From positions 1 to 64,000 of the forward strand of contig CAZIEW010000017.1 in the NCBI GenBank assembly GCA_964538515.1: DNA of 64,000 nt. Direction: 5' to 3'. Shown here piece after piece: positions 53,620-63,024 of this stretch (the first letter of the stretch is position 1; each line of letters opens with the position of its first letter). Source of the DNA: CALBZH01 sp964538515. Its GTDB lineage: Bacteria; Desulfobacterota; Syntrophobacteria; Syntrophobacterales; Syntrophobacteraceae. Position numbers and translations under genes: made by a program. The notes under the pieces were generated by a model. The model was not told the DNA's origin and made no database searches. It saw nothing but the letters and a program-made list of their open reading frames with translations.

Positions 53620-53646
53620 CGGCTTGTCGCCTTGGCTGTGCCGGGT

Positions 53647-53696
53647 AACACCCCCTCCAACCCCGCTTGAGCACGGGGGAATCAAAAGGGGGTGTT
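53647..53696. repeat. Hairpin repeat related to the element at 25644-25748
   Basis: AACACCCCCT and AGGGGGTGTT form perfect 10-base ends of a 50-base inverted repeat with a GC-rich centre. Base order matches the core of the element at 25644-25748. It may also serve as terminator of the Hdr operon. Confidence 0.6.
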
Positions 53697-53807
53697 GTCC
53701 GCGAGACGATGGATTCGGCCGGAAGGGCAAGCCCCTTGGGTGATGGGGGTGAGCGAGTCTCGTCGTAGGACATCGCAGCGGCTCCAACGTCTCTCCGGCC
53801 ACGTGAT

Positions 53808-54386
53808 ATGCCGTCAAAGCCACGAAAAACCAGGACGCATGCACCGCGGATCGCTCTCATCCCCATGGGCCGGACGCCGCACACCGCGGTCCGCGTGATC
53901 GAGGCGAACATTCAAACGATGTTTGAAATCCCGGTCGAGATGCTGGCCGCGATGCCTGTCCCGGAAGAGGCGTTTCAATCGCACCGATGCCAGTACGACG
54001 CGGGACTGATCCTCAAGCACCTCGCCCAGTTTCCTTTTCCACGTCATTCCCGCATCCTTGCCGTTACGGATGTGGACCTGTGCTCACCCATTCTCACCTA
54101 TGTCTTCGGGGAAGCCGAGCTGGGATTGAAGCGTGCCGTCGTCTCGGATTGTCGTCTGAAGCACATGGAAGACGGGGGGGTCGCTTCGGAGGACGTCTAC
54201 TATGAGCGGTTGGTCAAGGTTGCCTTGCATGAGCTCGCCCACACTCTCTCGCTCTACCATTGCGAGACGCCCAAATGCCTCATGCAGTACAGTCCCAAGC
54301 TTGGCCACCTGGACGATTTGGACATCTACTTCTGTTCTCGGTGCAGCTTTGCTCTTCAAGAGCAAGTGAGGGAGCTGTACACGTAA
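53808..54386 (+). CDS. amzA: Archaemetzincin-like zinc metalloprotease
   Basis: The 192-residue protein has the archaemetzincin signature HELAHTLSLYHC (H141, H145, H151 as zinc ligands, E142 as base), followed by CxxxxCLMQYSP with the Met-turn and a C-terminal FCSRC pair that binds a structural zinc. No signal peptide, so it is cytoplasmic. The family occurs in archaea and some bacteria; its substrates are unknown. The gene is 190 bases behind hdrB and its ribosome site is weak, so it may be translated from its own message. Its stop codon lies in the loop of a perfect hairpin. Confidence 0.88.
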   Translation: MPSKPRKTRTHAPRIALIPMGRTPHTAVRVIEANIQTMFEIPVEMLAAMPVPEEAFQSHRCQYDAGLILKHLAQFPFPRHSRILAVTDVDLCSPILTYVFGEAELGLKRAVVSDCRLKHMEDGGVASEDVYYERLVKVALHELAHTLSLYHCETPKCLMQYSPKLGHLDDLDIYFCSRCSFALQEQVRELYT

Positions 54387-54398
54387 CAGCTCCCTCAC
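54366..54398. terminator. Perfect hairpin overlapping the archaemetzincin stop codon
   Basis: GTGAGGGAGCTGT and ACAGCTCCCTCAC pair perfectly (13 bases) around a 7-base loop that contains most of the TAA stop. It stands between convergent genes and could end transcription in both directions, though no U-run follows. Confidence 0.65.
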
Positions 54399-54427
54399 CA
54401 GGTTGTGCTCAGTTCGGACTGGATGTC

Positions 54428-55342
54428 CTATGTGTGGAGAAACTCGTGAACGAGGTCGTCCCACTTGAGATGCTCTCGCAGATTCCCGTAGATGTCATCG
54501 ACGATCTCACCACCGGTCGCTGCAAGGGGGACGCCGTAGGCGCTCGTCACCATGTCTTCCAGCTTCTTGACTTCGGTGCTCAGCCATGAAATCGCGGTCC
54601 GCTCGAACAGAAGCCCTTTGGTCTTTCTCCTGAGGCCGCCAAGAGGGTCGATGACGACGAGCCACCCGTCCCCGTAAGGATCCTTGCGCGAAAGCTGCGG
54701 CTGCCGCAAAGCGTTCTGGTTGGTTGCCATCACGACACCGTTCATGGGAGATAGCACCGGAGCGATCCGTTTCTCCCGTTCAATCGTCCACCCGTTTTCG
54801 CCTTGCTTCAGCTGAGAGCCGATCTTTGGGAGGGAAATGTCGGTGGGGCCGCCGAGCAGCTTCCAGGCAAAGTCGTCCACGCCCATGCGGACGAATCCGC
54901 CGTGCTCGATGCGGGCCCAGCTGTGACCCTTGTGATAGTAGTAACCATCGGCAACCAGGAAACCGCCTACGTTGTTGACGGGAATGGCGGGATACTGGAC
55001 TCCCAGGTCTTTGTCGTAATCGTACAGCATTTGGTCGTAGGCACAGTTATGACATTCGTAGTCATGAGAGCACAGCTTGAAAATAACACGCCCCGTGAGC
55101 ATGTGCCTGCATTCCTTTTGCGATGTCCATTCATTTCGTTTTGCATCTCTCCAGCTGACCAAAGCAGTTGGTTTTTTAGCGGATTTCTTGCTCATGGCTT
55201 TGTCGAAAGGACAAGAAGTGCAGTCGAATGCGTTATCACAAATCTTATAATTCACTACTCCGGCTTTCATCCAAATGCATTGGTTTTCTGTCATAGAAAG
55301 AACGTGCAGTCCACTCTTCTTTTCTTCATTTTGTGCTTTCAT
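54428..55342 (-). CDS. GcvH-like lipoyl-domain protein with duplicated Cys4 motifs
   Basis: The 304-residue protein has two parts. The N-terminal 110 residues hold two repeats of C-x12-K-x-C-x4/5-C-x2-C-x2-D-x2-M (YKICDNAFDCTSCPFDKAM and FKLCSHDYECHNCAYDQM), likely metal-binding. The rest matches the glycine-cleavage H protein: HSWARIEHGGFVRMGVDDFA, then TIEREKRIAPVLSPMNG, in which the Lys of EREK aligns with the lipoyl-lysine of GcvH, and DPYGDGWL. No other glycine cleavage gene is near, so it probably serves another role; GcvH-like proteins beside Hdr genes are known in sulfur metabolism. ATG 55342 follows AGGAG. Confidence 0.78.
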   Translation of the reverse strand: MKAQNEEKKSGLHVLSMTENQCIWMKAGVVNYKICDNAFDCTSCPFDKAMSKKSAKKPTALVSWRDAKRNEWTSQKECRHMLTGRVIFKLCSHDYECHNCAYDQMLYDYDKDLGVQYPAIPVNNVGGFLVADGYYYHKGHSWARIEHGGFVRMGVDDFAWKLLGGPTDISLPKIGSQLKQGENGWTIEREKRIAPVLSPMNGVVMATNQNALRQPQLSRKDPYGDGWLVVIDPLGGLRRKTKGLLFERTAISWLSTEVKKLEDMVTSAYGVPLAATGGEIVDDIYGNLREHLKWDDLVHEFLHT

Positions 55343-55925
55343 GATGGATCTCCTATGTCTGTCGGAAAATATGGGAATGGAAGTTATCAGGCATCCAGTA
55401 AATACATTCGCTGCTTTCGTGCGCTCTCCAATTACAAGACGCGTGCCACAGTTTGACAAGCCAATGCGTGACATGTTCTAAAGTGGCTCTGGGCTTACGA
55501 AATGAGAGAACAAGGAGAATAAAGCGAGGGCTGAATTCAAAAGAAGCATGCGCTTCCGGTGAATTTTCTGTAAAGGTTTTTTACAAATGACCTCGGAAGC
55601 CAGCCTTTCGGCTTGTGGAGCGCCCGTTCATGAGGTGTAAAGTTTCTTGGCAGCAGGATTCAAGATCTGTACACCCCAGCCCAAGACGCGACCGCATCGC
55701 TCCGTGGGGCGGTCGGCTGCCCCGTCACTCACCCGCAGCGAGCGCGATGGAACGCCCTGTCTTGGTTTTGTCAGAGCCCCGGTACTAATCTTGCAATCAG
55801 GAAATGAGCGGATTCACCCATAAAATGGCATCAAGCTCAGACGGCACGCCGCCTTCGATGAGGCGCGTCGCAGCGCGGTTTTCCGTTCTTCCCCGGGCAC
55901 GCACCATCCTGAAGAAGGGGGATTT
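55343..55925. other. Divergent intergenic region, about 580 bases
   Basis: Lies between the GcvH-like gene (minus) and an NtrC-type regulator (plus). Apart from the sigma-54-like site at 55780-55795 I see no gene, repeat or clear terminator. Confidence 0.5.
55780..55795 (+). promoter_or_regulatory. Candidate sigma-54 promoter before the NtrC regulator
   Basis: CGGTACTAATCTTGCA has GG and GC ten bases apart and a perfect TTGCA; the -24 part matches GG and AC only. It lies about 130 bases before the regulator start. Confidence 0.45.
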
Positions 55926-57293
55926 ATGACCGGAAGTTGGAAGATCCTTGTTGTCGATGATGAAATGATCGTGCGTGAATCCCTCGTTGCCTGGTTTAAG
56001 AAGTACGGCTACGACGTGGACAGCGCTGACGGGGGCCGGATGGCTCTCGAAATGGTGGACACCAAGGACTACGATTTCATCTTTCTCGACATCAAGATGC
56101 CCGAGGTGAGCGGCTTGGAAGTGCTCGACTACGTCAAGGCCAACTGCCCCTATTCCATGGTGGTCATGATCACGGCGTTCGGATCCATCGAAACGGCGGT
56201 CGACGCGATGAAGCGCGGAGCCTGCGATTATCTCACCAAGCCCTTCGAGCCCGGAGAATTGACCTGCCTGCTCGAAAAGCTCCTAAAGCAGAAACGGACT
56301 CTCGAAGAGAACATCATCCTGAGGGAGCAGGTCGCGTGCCGCGTGCGATGCGAGGACCTGATCGGAGCGTCCGGCTGCATGCGTCAGCTCTTCTCCCTGA
56401 TCGAGCAGGTTGCCACTTTCGATTCACCCGTGCTGCTGCGCGGGGAAACCGGAACGGGAAAGGAGTTGGTGGCGAAGGCCATCCATGCCTTGAGCGACCG
56501 AAGCTCCGGGCCTTTCATTCCGATCAACTGCGGGGCGTTTACGGAGACGCTCCTCGAAACCGAGCTGTTCGGCCACGAGAGCGGAGCGTTTACCGGCGCC
56601 AAGCGCGCCAAGAAGGGCCGACTGGAAATGGCTGAGGGCGGCACCCTCTTCCTGGATGAAGTCGGGGAGATCCCTCTGAAGATGCAAGTCGATCTGCTTC
56701 GTGTGCTGGAAGTGAAGACGTTTCATCGCGTCGGAGGGACGGAGGAAATCCCGGTGGATTTTCGCCTCATTTGCGCCACACACAAAGACCTAGCCAAAGA
56801 GATCGAGCGTGGGGCCTTTCGCCAGGATTTCTATTATCGCTTGAACGTCATCGAGCTGGAAATTCCGCCGCTTCACGCGCGCATCGACGACATTCCGGAG
56901 TTGGCGCAGCACTTTTTGGAGCGGATCCGCAAAGAAACCAGCAAGCCGGTTGTAGGGATCCAGCAGCAGGCCATCAAGGCGCTGCAAAGCTACCCCTGGC
57001 CGGGGAATGTCCGTGAGCTGGAAAATGCCGTCGAGCGGGCCGTTGTGCTGTCCAAAGGCCACTATCTCACCAAGGATGACTTCGCATTCCTCTTCAGGTC
57101 CTCGCCTCAGGATCTCCCTCAATCGCTCAAGGAAAACGAAAAGCAGCACATCGAGCGCATTCTCAACCTCCATGGGTGGAACATTTCGAAGGCGGCTGCG
57201 GCCCTGGAAATCAGCAGGGTTACGCTCCACAGCAAGATCAAGCATTACAGTCTCAGCCCGGGTGCCGGTAAAGCGGATGGCTCGCAGGGCTGA
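55926..57293 (+). CDS. Sigma-54-dependent response regulator (NtrC family)
   Basis: The 455-residue protein has a receiver (D11, D12, phospho-acceptor D55, TKPF), an AAA+ domain with GETGTGKE, GAFTGA and TLFLDEVGEI, and a Fis-type helix-turn-helix (WNISKAAAALEISRVTLHSKI). It is very similar in layout to the regulator at 37872-39257, probably a paralogue. The PAS kinase 35 bases downstream is the likely partner. Its ATG follows AAGGGGGATTT. The sigma-54-like site upstream suggests self-activation. Confidence 0.9.
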   Translation: MTGSWKILVVDDEMIVRESLVAWFKKYGYDVDSADGGRMALEMVDTKDYDFIFLDIKMPEVSGLEVLDYVKANCPYSMVVMITAFGSIETAVDAMKRGACDYLTKPFEPGELTCLLEKLLKQKRTLEENIILREQVACRVRCEDLIGASGCMRQLFSLIEQVATFDSPVLLRGETGTGKELVAKAIHALSDRSSGPFIPINCGAFTETLLETELFGHESGAFTGAKRAKKGRLEMAEGGTLFLDEVGEIPLKMQVDLLRVLEVKTFHRVGGTEEIPVDFRLICATHKDLAKEIERGAFRQDFYYRLNVIELEIPPLHARIDDIPELAQHFLERIRKETSKPVVGIQQQAIKALQSYPWPGNVRELENAVERAVVLSKGHYLTKDDFAFLFRSSPQDLPQSLKENEKQHIERILNLHGWNISKAAAALEISRVTLHSKIKHYSLSPGAGKADGSQG

Positions 57294-57328
57294 CATGGAA
57301 CGAACCCCTGCGCGGCGAGAGACCGAAG

Positions 57329-58840
57329 ATGGAAACGCCCAACGTCTGGAAAGCCAGGCTTTTCGATTGCTTATCGGTGCCCACTCTGATTCTGAAGCCC
57401 GATAAGCTGATCGTGGACGTGAACGCCAGCTTCCTGGAGAAGTTCGAGTGCAAGAAAGAGGATGTTGTCGGGAAGAAGTGCCACGATTACTTCTATCACT
57501 CGGCGGAGCCGTGTCCCGAGGAAAGCTGCGCGATGGCCAAGGTCCTGGCGGATCGTCTCGGGCACTCCGTCTTGAAATACGTGAAGACGCGTGGTGGAAA
57601 GAAGAAGTGGGACAATCGGGTCTTTTCCCCGATCCTCGATGACGCCGGCAATGTCCTGTATATTGTCGAATCCATGCACGATGTCACCCAGATCAAGAAC
57701 CTCGAGCGAGAGCTCTCGGGAGCCAAGGACTTCACGCAGAAGCTTATCCAGAGCTCGACCACGGCCATCATCGCCGCGGATCGGAAGGGGCGGATTCTGA
57801 CCATGAACCCCGCTGCCGAGGAGCTCACAGGGTACTCGCTCAAGGATGCCCATGAGCAATTGACCACCGAGAAGCTCTACCTGCCGGGACAGGCCAAGGA
57901 GGTCATGAGGATCCTGCGGGATGAGAGCAAAGGGGGGAAGGGCAAGCTGCATCCGGGCCGGTTCACCCTGATGCATGCCAACGGCGAGGAAATCCCCGTC
58001 GAGCTGACCGCCGCGATCATTTACGAAGGCGATCAGGAAATTGCCACCGTCGGACTGTTTAATGATTTGCGGGAGAAGCTCAAGAACGAGCAGGCCATGC
58101 GGGAAATGCTCGCCCGGATCGCGAGAGCGGAAAAAATGGCTTCTCTAGGGCAGCTCGCCGCCGGCGTCGCGCACGAGATCAACAATCCGCTGACGGGCAT
58201 CATCTTCTACGCCAATCTTCTGCTGGACAGCCTGGACGAGGATGATCCCCGCAGGCACAGTCTGACATGCATCTACGAAGACGCCAAGCGGTGCGGCAAG
58301 ATCATTAAAAATCTTCTCGCTTACAGCAGGCAGGAAATCCCGAGCAAGGAAATCCTGCACGTCAACACCCTCTTGGAGCATGGGCTGGATCTTATTCGTG
58401 ACCGGAAGTTCTTCATGGGGATCCACATCCGGAAAGAGCTCTCAGACGAGATGATCCTGATCGAAGGGGACAAGGATCAGCTGGGCCAGGTGATTGTGAA
58501 TCTCGTCTTGAACGCCGTCGATGCCATGGGGCACGAAGGCACCTTGACGCTTCGCACCTACCGCGACAAGCCCGCGCAAAAGGCCTACATTGAAGTGTCC
58601 GACACCGGGCGGGGAATCCCCCCGGAGGATCTCGGGCGGATCTTCGACCCGTTCTTCACGACGAAGGCGCCGGGAAAAGGCACTGGGCTGGGCTTGAGTA
58701 CCGCTTACGGCATACTCAAGGAAAATGGGGGGCGTATCTGGGTCAAGGAAACCAGCGAAAAGGGCACGACGTTTGCCATCGAGCTGCCTCTCTATCGGCA
58801 TTCCAGCCCCGGCAATAACGTCGGCAATAAGGCGACATAG
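57329..58840 (+). CDS. Cytoplasmic PAS-PAS histidine kinase
   Basis: The 503-residue protein has two PAS domains (about 10-120, with cysteines in CKKEDVVGKKCHDYF and CPEESC, and about 130-245), then H282 in GVAHEINNPLTGII, NLVLNAVDAM, DTGRGIPPE and GTGLGLSTAYG. The first PAS, with clustered cysteines (CHDY, EPCPEESC), may bind a metal or Fe-S cofactor or sense thiol state; the kinase at 39254 has a similar CYEVIHC. No membrane helices. It follows the NtrC regulator and would phosphorylate it. ATG 57329 has GAGAG upstream. Confidence 0.87.
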   Translation: METPNVWKARLFDCLSVPTLILKPDKLIVDVNASFLEKFECKKEDVVGKKCHDYFYHSAEPCPEESCAMAKVLADRLGHSVLKYVKTRGGKKKWDNRVFSPILDDAGNVLYIVESMHDVTQIKNLERELSGAKDFTQKLIQSSTTAIIAADRKGRILTMNPAAEELTGYSLKDAHEQLTTEKLYLPGQAKEVMRILRDESKGGKGKLHPGRFTLMHANGEEIPVELTAAIIYEGDQEIATVGLFNDLREKLKNEQAMREMLARIARAEKMASLGQLAAGVAHEINNPLTGIIFYANLLLDSLDEDDPRRHSLTCIYEDAKRCGKIIKNLLAYSRQEIPSKEILHVNTLLEHGLDLIRDRKFFMGIHIRKELSDEMILIEGDKDQLGQVIVNLVLNAVDAMGHEGTLTLRTYRDKPAQKAYIEVSDTGRGIPPEDLGRIFDPFFTTKAPGKGTGLGLSTAYGILKENGGRIWVKETSEKGTTFAIELPLYRHSSPGNNVGNKAT

Positions 58841-58946
58841 ACCAAGGACCTTTGCTTGAGACTCATTTGATGTCAAGAGGTATTGTGGGTGACACGTCGT
58901 ATCTTCCATCTTGACGCTATTGGGTTCAAACGGTGTGGATCAGCCC

Positions 58947-61279
58947 ATGAGTCAGTTGTATCAAAGACTTAAAGATATGTATCAAAGCTTGATTTCCAAG
59001 CTAATCCTTCTGGTTGGGTTGGTCCTCCTCGTTGTCATTTCAATCTGGGCTTATTTCAATATCAACTACTACAGAAATGAAACCCTCGACGTCGTTGTGA
59101 GAGACGTGGACCGATTAGGAAGTACGATTAGACTGGGAGCCCACTATGCAATGATGCTCAACTCAAGAGGTGATATTAATAAAATCATCAGCAATATAGG
59201 AACACAAAAAGGAATAGAGAATGTTCGCATCTATAATAAACAAGGCGAAATTAAATTCTCAAACCTTGTGAGTGAGGTCGACACCAAGACGACCATCAAG
59301 GACGAAGCCTGCTTTATTTGTCACCGGACAGAGCCGCCTTTGGAGGCGGTGGACGTCAAGTCCAGGACCAGGATCTTCCGCTCTCCGGAAGGCCATCGGC
59401 TGATCGGCGTCATCAGTCCCATCTACAACGAGGAAAGCTGCTCGACCGACGCCTGCCACTTCCATCCGGCGGACAAGACGGTGCTGGGGGCTCTCGATGT
59501 AGTGGTGTCGCTGGAGGAGACCGATGCGGGGATGCTTTCTTATGAGCGGCGCATCCTCTTCCTCGCCGGTTTGAGCTTCCTGGCGACGTCCATGATCGTC
59601 GGCGGCTTTCTGTTCGTGTTCGTCAACCGCCCGATCAATGAGCTTATCAAGCGAACGAAGCAGATTGCGCGCGGCGAGTATGGGGTGGCTGCAAACACGG
59701 GGAGGGCGGGTGAGGTCGCTCAGCTTGCCGCGGCGATCACCTCGATGGGGGAGAAGATCCGGGAAAAGCAGGAGGCACTTGACCATCAGCGGCTTGAGTA
59801 CCAGGAGCTCTTCGAGCAGGTGCCGTGCTACATCACGGTCCAGGATCGGGACCTGCGCCTGGTGCGGTTCAACCGGGATTTTACCGAGCGTTTCGCCCCG
59901 AAGGAAGGCGACTATTGCTACAAGGTTTACAAGGGACGTCTCGAGAAATGCGACCCCTGCCCCGTGCTGATGACCTTTGAAGACGGGGAGCCGCACATGA
60001 TCGAGGAAACGGGCGTTACCAAGGAGGGAAGTGTGTCGCACTGGCTGGGGAGGACTTCGGCCATCCGCGATGCTTCCGGACAGATCACCGCCGTGATGGA
60101 GATGAGCCTCGATATCACGCAGATGAAGCGACTCGAGGAGGAGATCCGTAAGTCCGAGGAAAAGTACCGCACCATATTCGACAACATTCCCAATCCGATC
60201 TTTGTGCTGGACCGGAAGAGCCTGTCCATCCTCGACTGCAATGAAAGCGTCAGGCAGGTCTACGGGTACGCGAAGGAGGACCTGATCAAGACGAGCTTCC
60301 TGCGGTTGTTTGAGGAGGCCGAGCAGCAGAACTACGCCCTCGAGATCCGGTCGGCCGATGTGATGAGCCAGACCAGGCAGGTGACGAAAGACGGGCGGAT
60401 GATCTTTACGAATATCCGCGTGTCCCCGTATGAATACCTCGGGAGGGCGTCGTTTCTGGTCTCGACAAGCGACATCACCAAGAAGCTGATGGCCGAGCAG
60501 CAGCTCATCCAGGCCAGCAAGATGGCCACGCTTGGAGAAATGGCCACGGGCATTGCGCATGAGCTGAACCAGCCGCTTTCGGTCATGAAGACGGCAAGCA
60601 ACTTCCTGATCAAGAAAGTGAAGAAGGCTGAGCCCATCCGGGAGGACATCCTCAAGACAATGGCCGAGGAAATCGACCGACATGTCGACCGTGCCTCGAA
60701 GATCATCAGCCACCTCAGAGATTTCGGGCGCAAGTCGGAGGTCGAGAAGGTCCGCGTGGATGTGAACCTCGCCATGGAGCGTGCCCTGGACCTGTTCAGC
60801 CAGCAGTTGCGGGTGCGAGGAATCGAGGTTATCCGGGAATTCCAGGTTCCCCTGCCGCCGGTGCTTGCCGACCTCACCCGTCTGGAGCAGGTGTTCATCA
60901 ATCTTTTGATCAATGCGCGGGACGCCATTCAGGAGCACTCTGAAAGCGGCGGGGGTGAGCTGGGGGCCAAACAGATCCGCATCAGAACTGGGGTCAGGGA
61001 CCGCCAGGTTGTCATCGAGGTGCACGATACCGGCCCAGGAATTCCGAAGGCCATCATGGACAGGATATTCGAGCCCNNNNNNNNNNGGACGAAGAGGTAA
61101 GGCGGCGAGCGATGGAGCCGTTCTTCACGACCAAGGAAGTGGGGAAGGGGACCGGGCTGGGACTGTCCATCAGCTACGGCATCGTTCAGGATTACGATGG
61201 CTCCATTCGCGTGGAATCCCGAGACGGTGAGGGAGCGACGTTCATCATCCAGTTTCCCATTGCACAGGACCGGCAATGA
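58947..61279 (+). CDS. Membrane histidine kinase with c-heme-like periplasmic domain, interrupted by assembly gap
   Basis: The chain begins with a membrane helix (LISKLILLVGLVLLVVISIW), then a periplasmic domain carrying C122-FI-C125-H126 (CxxCH heme c motif) and CSTDACHFH (CX4CH), a second helix (FLAGLSFLATSMIVGGFLFVF), HAMP, two PAS domains (the first with YCYKVYKGRLEKCDPCP) and the kinase core with H538 in GIAHELNQPLSV and LLINARDAI. The ten Ns at 61077 fall inside the ATPase domain. After them, GTGLGLSISYG and the C-terminus can be read in another frame to 61279. ATG 58947 was chosen; TTG 58911 is possible. Covalent heme in a sensor suggests redox or gas sensing. Confidence 0.7.
61077..61086. 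other. Assembly gap (10 Ns)
   Basis: Ten undetermined bases. Both flanks encode the same part of a kinase ATPase domain: RIFEP ends on the left, and DEEVRRRAMEPFFTTKEVG starts on the right. The gap length is therefore a placeholder, or two paralogues have been joined. Confidence 0.95.
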
Positions 61280-62424
61280 GTCATGCAATCTTGCTCGTAG
61301 ACGACGAAGAGGGTATTCGCAACGTGCTGGGCATAGCCCTGGCGGACAGCGGCTATGAGGTTCTCACGGCGGCAAGCGGCGAAGAGGCGCTGAAAATCTT
61401 TAGAAGTCACGAGCCCCTTCTCGTTCTCACGGACATCAAGATGCCCGGCATGGGTGGGATCGAGCTTCTCAAGAGGATCAAGGAGGAGAATGCCGACGCG
61501 CAGGTGATCATGATGACGGGCCATGGCGACCTGGAGTTGGCGGTGAAGAGCCTCCAGTGCGACGCTGCCGATTTCGTGACCAAGCCGATCAACGACGAGG
61601 CACTCGAAGTGGCCTTGAAGCGCGCCAAGGAGCGGATCGAGCTGACGCGCAAACTGCGCGAATACACCGAGGGGCTTGAGCGGATGGTCGAGGAAAAGAC
61701 CCGGGAGCTTCTCGCGGCCGAGCGATTGGCCTCCGTCGGCCAGACCGTGGCCACCTTGGCGCACTCGATCAAAAACATCATCGGTGGTTTGAAAGGCGGC
61801 ATGTTTGTCCTCGAGAAAGGGCTCGAGCTGGGAAAGCGGGAGTACGTGGACGAAGGCTGGCGGATGACCCGGTCCAATGTGGACAAGATCAAAGGCCTCG
61901 CCCTCGATCTGTTGAACTACGCCAAAGAGAGGGAGCCGATCCTCACTCGGTGCGATCCCAATGAGCCCCTCCGGGAGATTTTTCAACTGATGGCTCCCAA
62001 AGCGGAGGAATCCAGCGTCAAACTGACGCTAAGCCTTTCCGATGAGCTGCAGCCGGTCTGGATGGATTCCGAGGCCATTCACTGCTGCCTGCTGAACCTC
62101 GTGACCAATGCCCTCGACGCCTGCGCGGATATCCAGTGTACCGCTCAAGAGAAGTCGGTTGTGCTCGCTTCGCACAAGGCCGATGGCTGGGCCGTTGAAT
62201 ACGCGGTGAGCGACAACGGCTGCGGTATGGACGAAAAAACCCGTGAGAAGATCCTCAAGGGCTTTTACAGCACGAAGGGCAGCAAGGGAACGGGCCTGGG
62301 ACTCATGATCGTCCAGAAGATCGTAACCGAGCACGGAGGGACGATGCGGGTTGAGAGCGAGAAGGGGAAGGGGGCAACCTTCTTCATAAGGCTCCCGCTT
62401 CTGGCCGGACCGGATCAGGCCTGA
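61276..62424 (+). CDS. Receiver-histidine kinase hybrid
   Basis: The 382-residue protein has an N-terminal receiver (D9, D10, phospho-acceptor D53, K in TKPI) directly followed by a coiled linker and a kinase core: H163 in TLAHSIKNIIGGLKGG, LLNLVTNALDA, DNGCGMDE and GTGLGLMI. No membrane part. Receiver-first kinases of this kind are usually the second step of a phosphorelay. The start overlaps the stop of the preceding heme kinase (ATGA), so the two probably form one signalling unit; the receiver may take phosphate from that kinase. Its own target is not encoded nearby. Confidence 0.85.
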   Translation: MSHAILLVDDEEGIRNVLGIALADSGYEVLTAASGEEALKIFRSHEPLLVLTDIKMPGMGGIELLKRIKEENADAQVIMMTGHGDLELAVKSLQCDAADFVTKPINDEALEVALKRAKERIELTRKLREYTEGLERMVEEKTRELLAAERLASVGQTVATLAHSIKNIIGGLKGGMFVLEKGLELGKREYVDEGWRMTRSNVDKIKGLALDLLNYAKEREPILTRCDPNEPLREIFQLMAPKAEESSVKLTLSLSDELQPVWMDSEAIHCCLLNLVTNALDACADIQCTAQEKSVVLASHKADGWAVEYAVSDNGCGMDEKTREKILKGFYSTKGSKGTGLGLMIVQKIVTEHGGTMRVESEKGKGATFFIRLPLLAGPDQA

Positions 62425-62447
62425 CAATGAGCCGCGACTGTTACCAT

Positions 62448-62467
62448 GGGCACGCTCCGGTGTGCCC
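62448..62467. terminator. Small intergenic hairpin
   Basis: GGGCAC and GTGCCC pair (six bases, loop of eight) between convergent two-component genes. No U-run follows; weak candidate. Confidence 0.3.
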
Positions 62468-62661
62468 GGATGCATTTCCTGAGACATCGGCTCGGAGCTT
62501 GTCGAAGGGGTTGGTGCCCCGCTTAAGGTCAGGAGCCGTGATTTCATAGCCTCTTTGTCGCCCCTTCGTCACGGTCCGGGGGCGTACCATGCTGCTTGTA
62601 TTCTCTGATGACCCGAGCTCAGTCGATCGAGCATTCGGACGAATCACGATATCCGCCGTCA

Positions 62662-63024
62662 CTATGCGAGCATGGCCAGGATGCTCTCCTTCAGGTCCTG
62701 AATCCTCAGGGGTTTCGGAAAAAAGTCATCCACCTTGCCACGCAGAGCACTGATTGCCGAATCCATGTTGGCAAACGCCGTGACCATGATCACCTTCGTT
62801 TCGGGTGACTCCGACTTTACCGTTCGCAAGACCTCCATCCCATCAAGTCCCTTCATCTTCAAATCGGTGATCACGACATCGAAGCGAGCCTCTTTCAGCC
62901 TTGCCATGGCAGGTGTCGCGCTGAGAAAGGCCTCTACAACGTAACCGTCCTTTTCAAACGTTGCTTTGATCATCTTTCCGACAATGCTCTCATCGTCAAT
63001 CACCATGATTCTGTGCCTGTTCAT
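62662..63024 (-). CDS. Single-domain response regulator
   Basis: The 120-residue protein is a bare receiver: D10, D11, phospho-acceptor D54 in VVITDLKM, T in MVTAFAN and K-P in FPKPL. It has no output domain, so it acts by protein contact or as a relay. ATG 63024 follows GGGAGAGGG and overlaps the end of the kinase gene by 29 bases, which shows that the two are a pair. Confidence 0.88.
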   Translation of the reverse strand: MNRHRIMVIDDESIVGKMIKATFEKDGYVVEAFLSATPAMARLKEARFDVVITDLKMKGLDGMEVLRTVKSESPETKVIMVTAFANMDSAISALRGKVDDFFPKPLRIQDLKESILAMLA

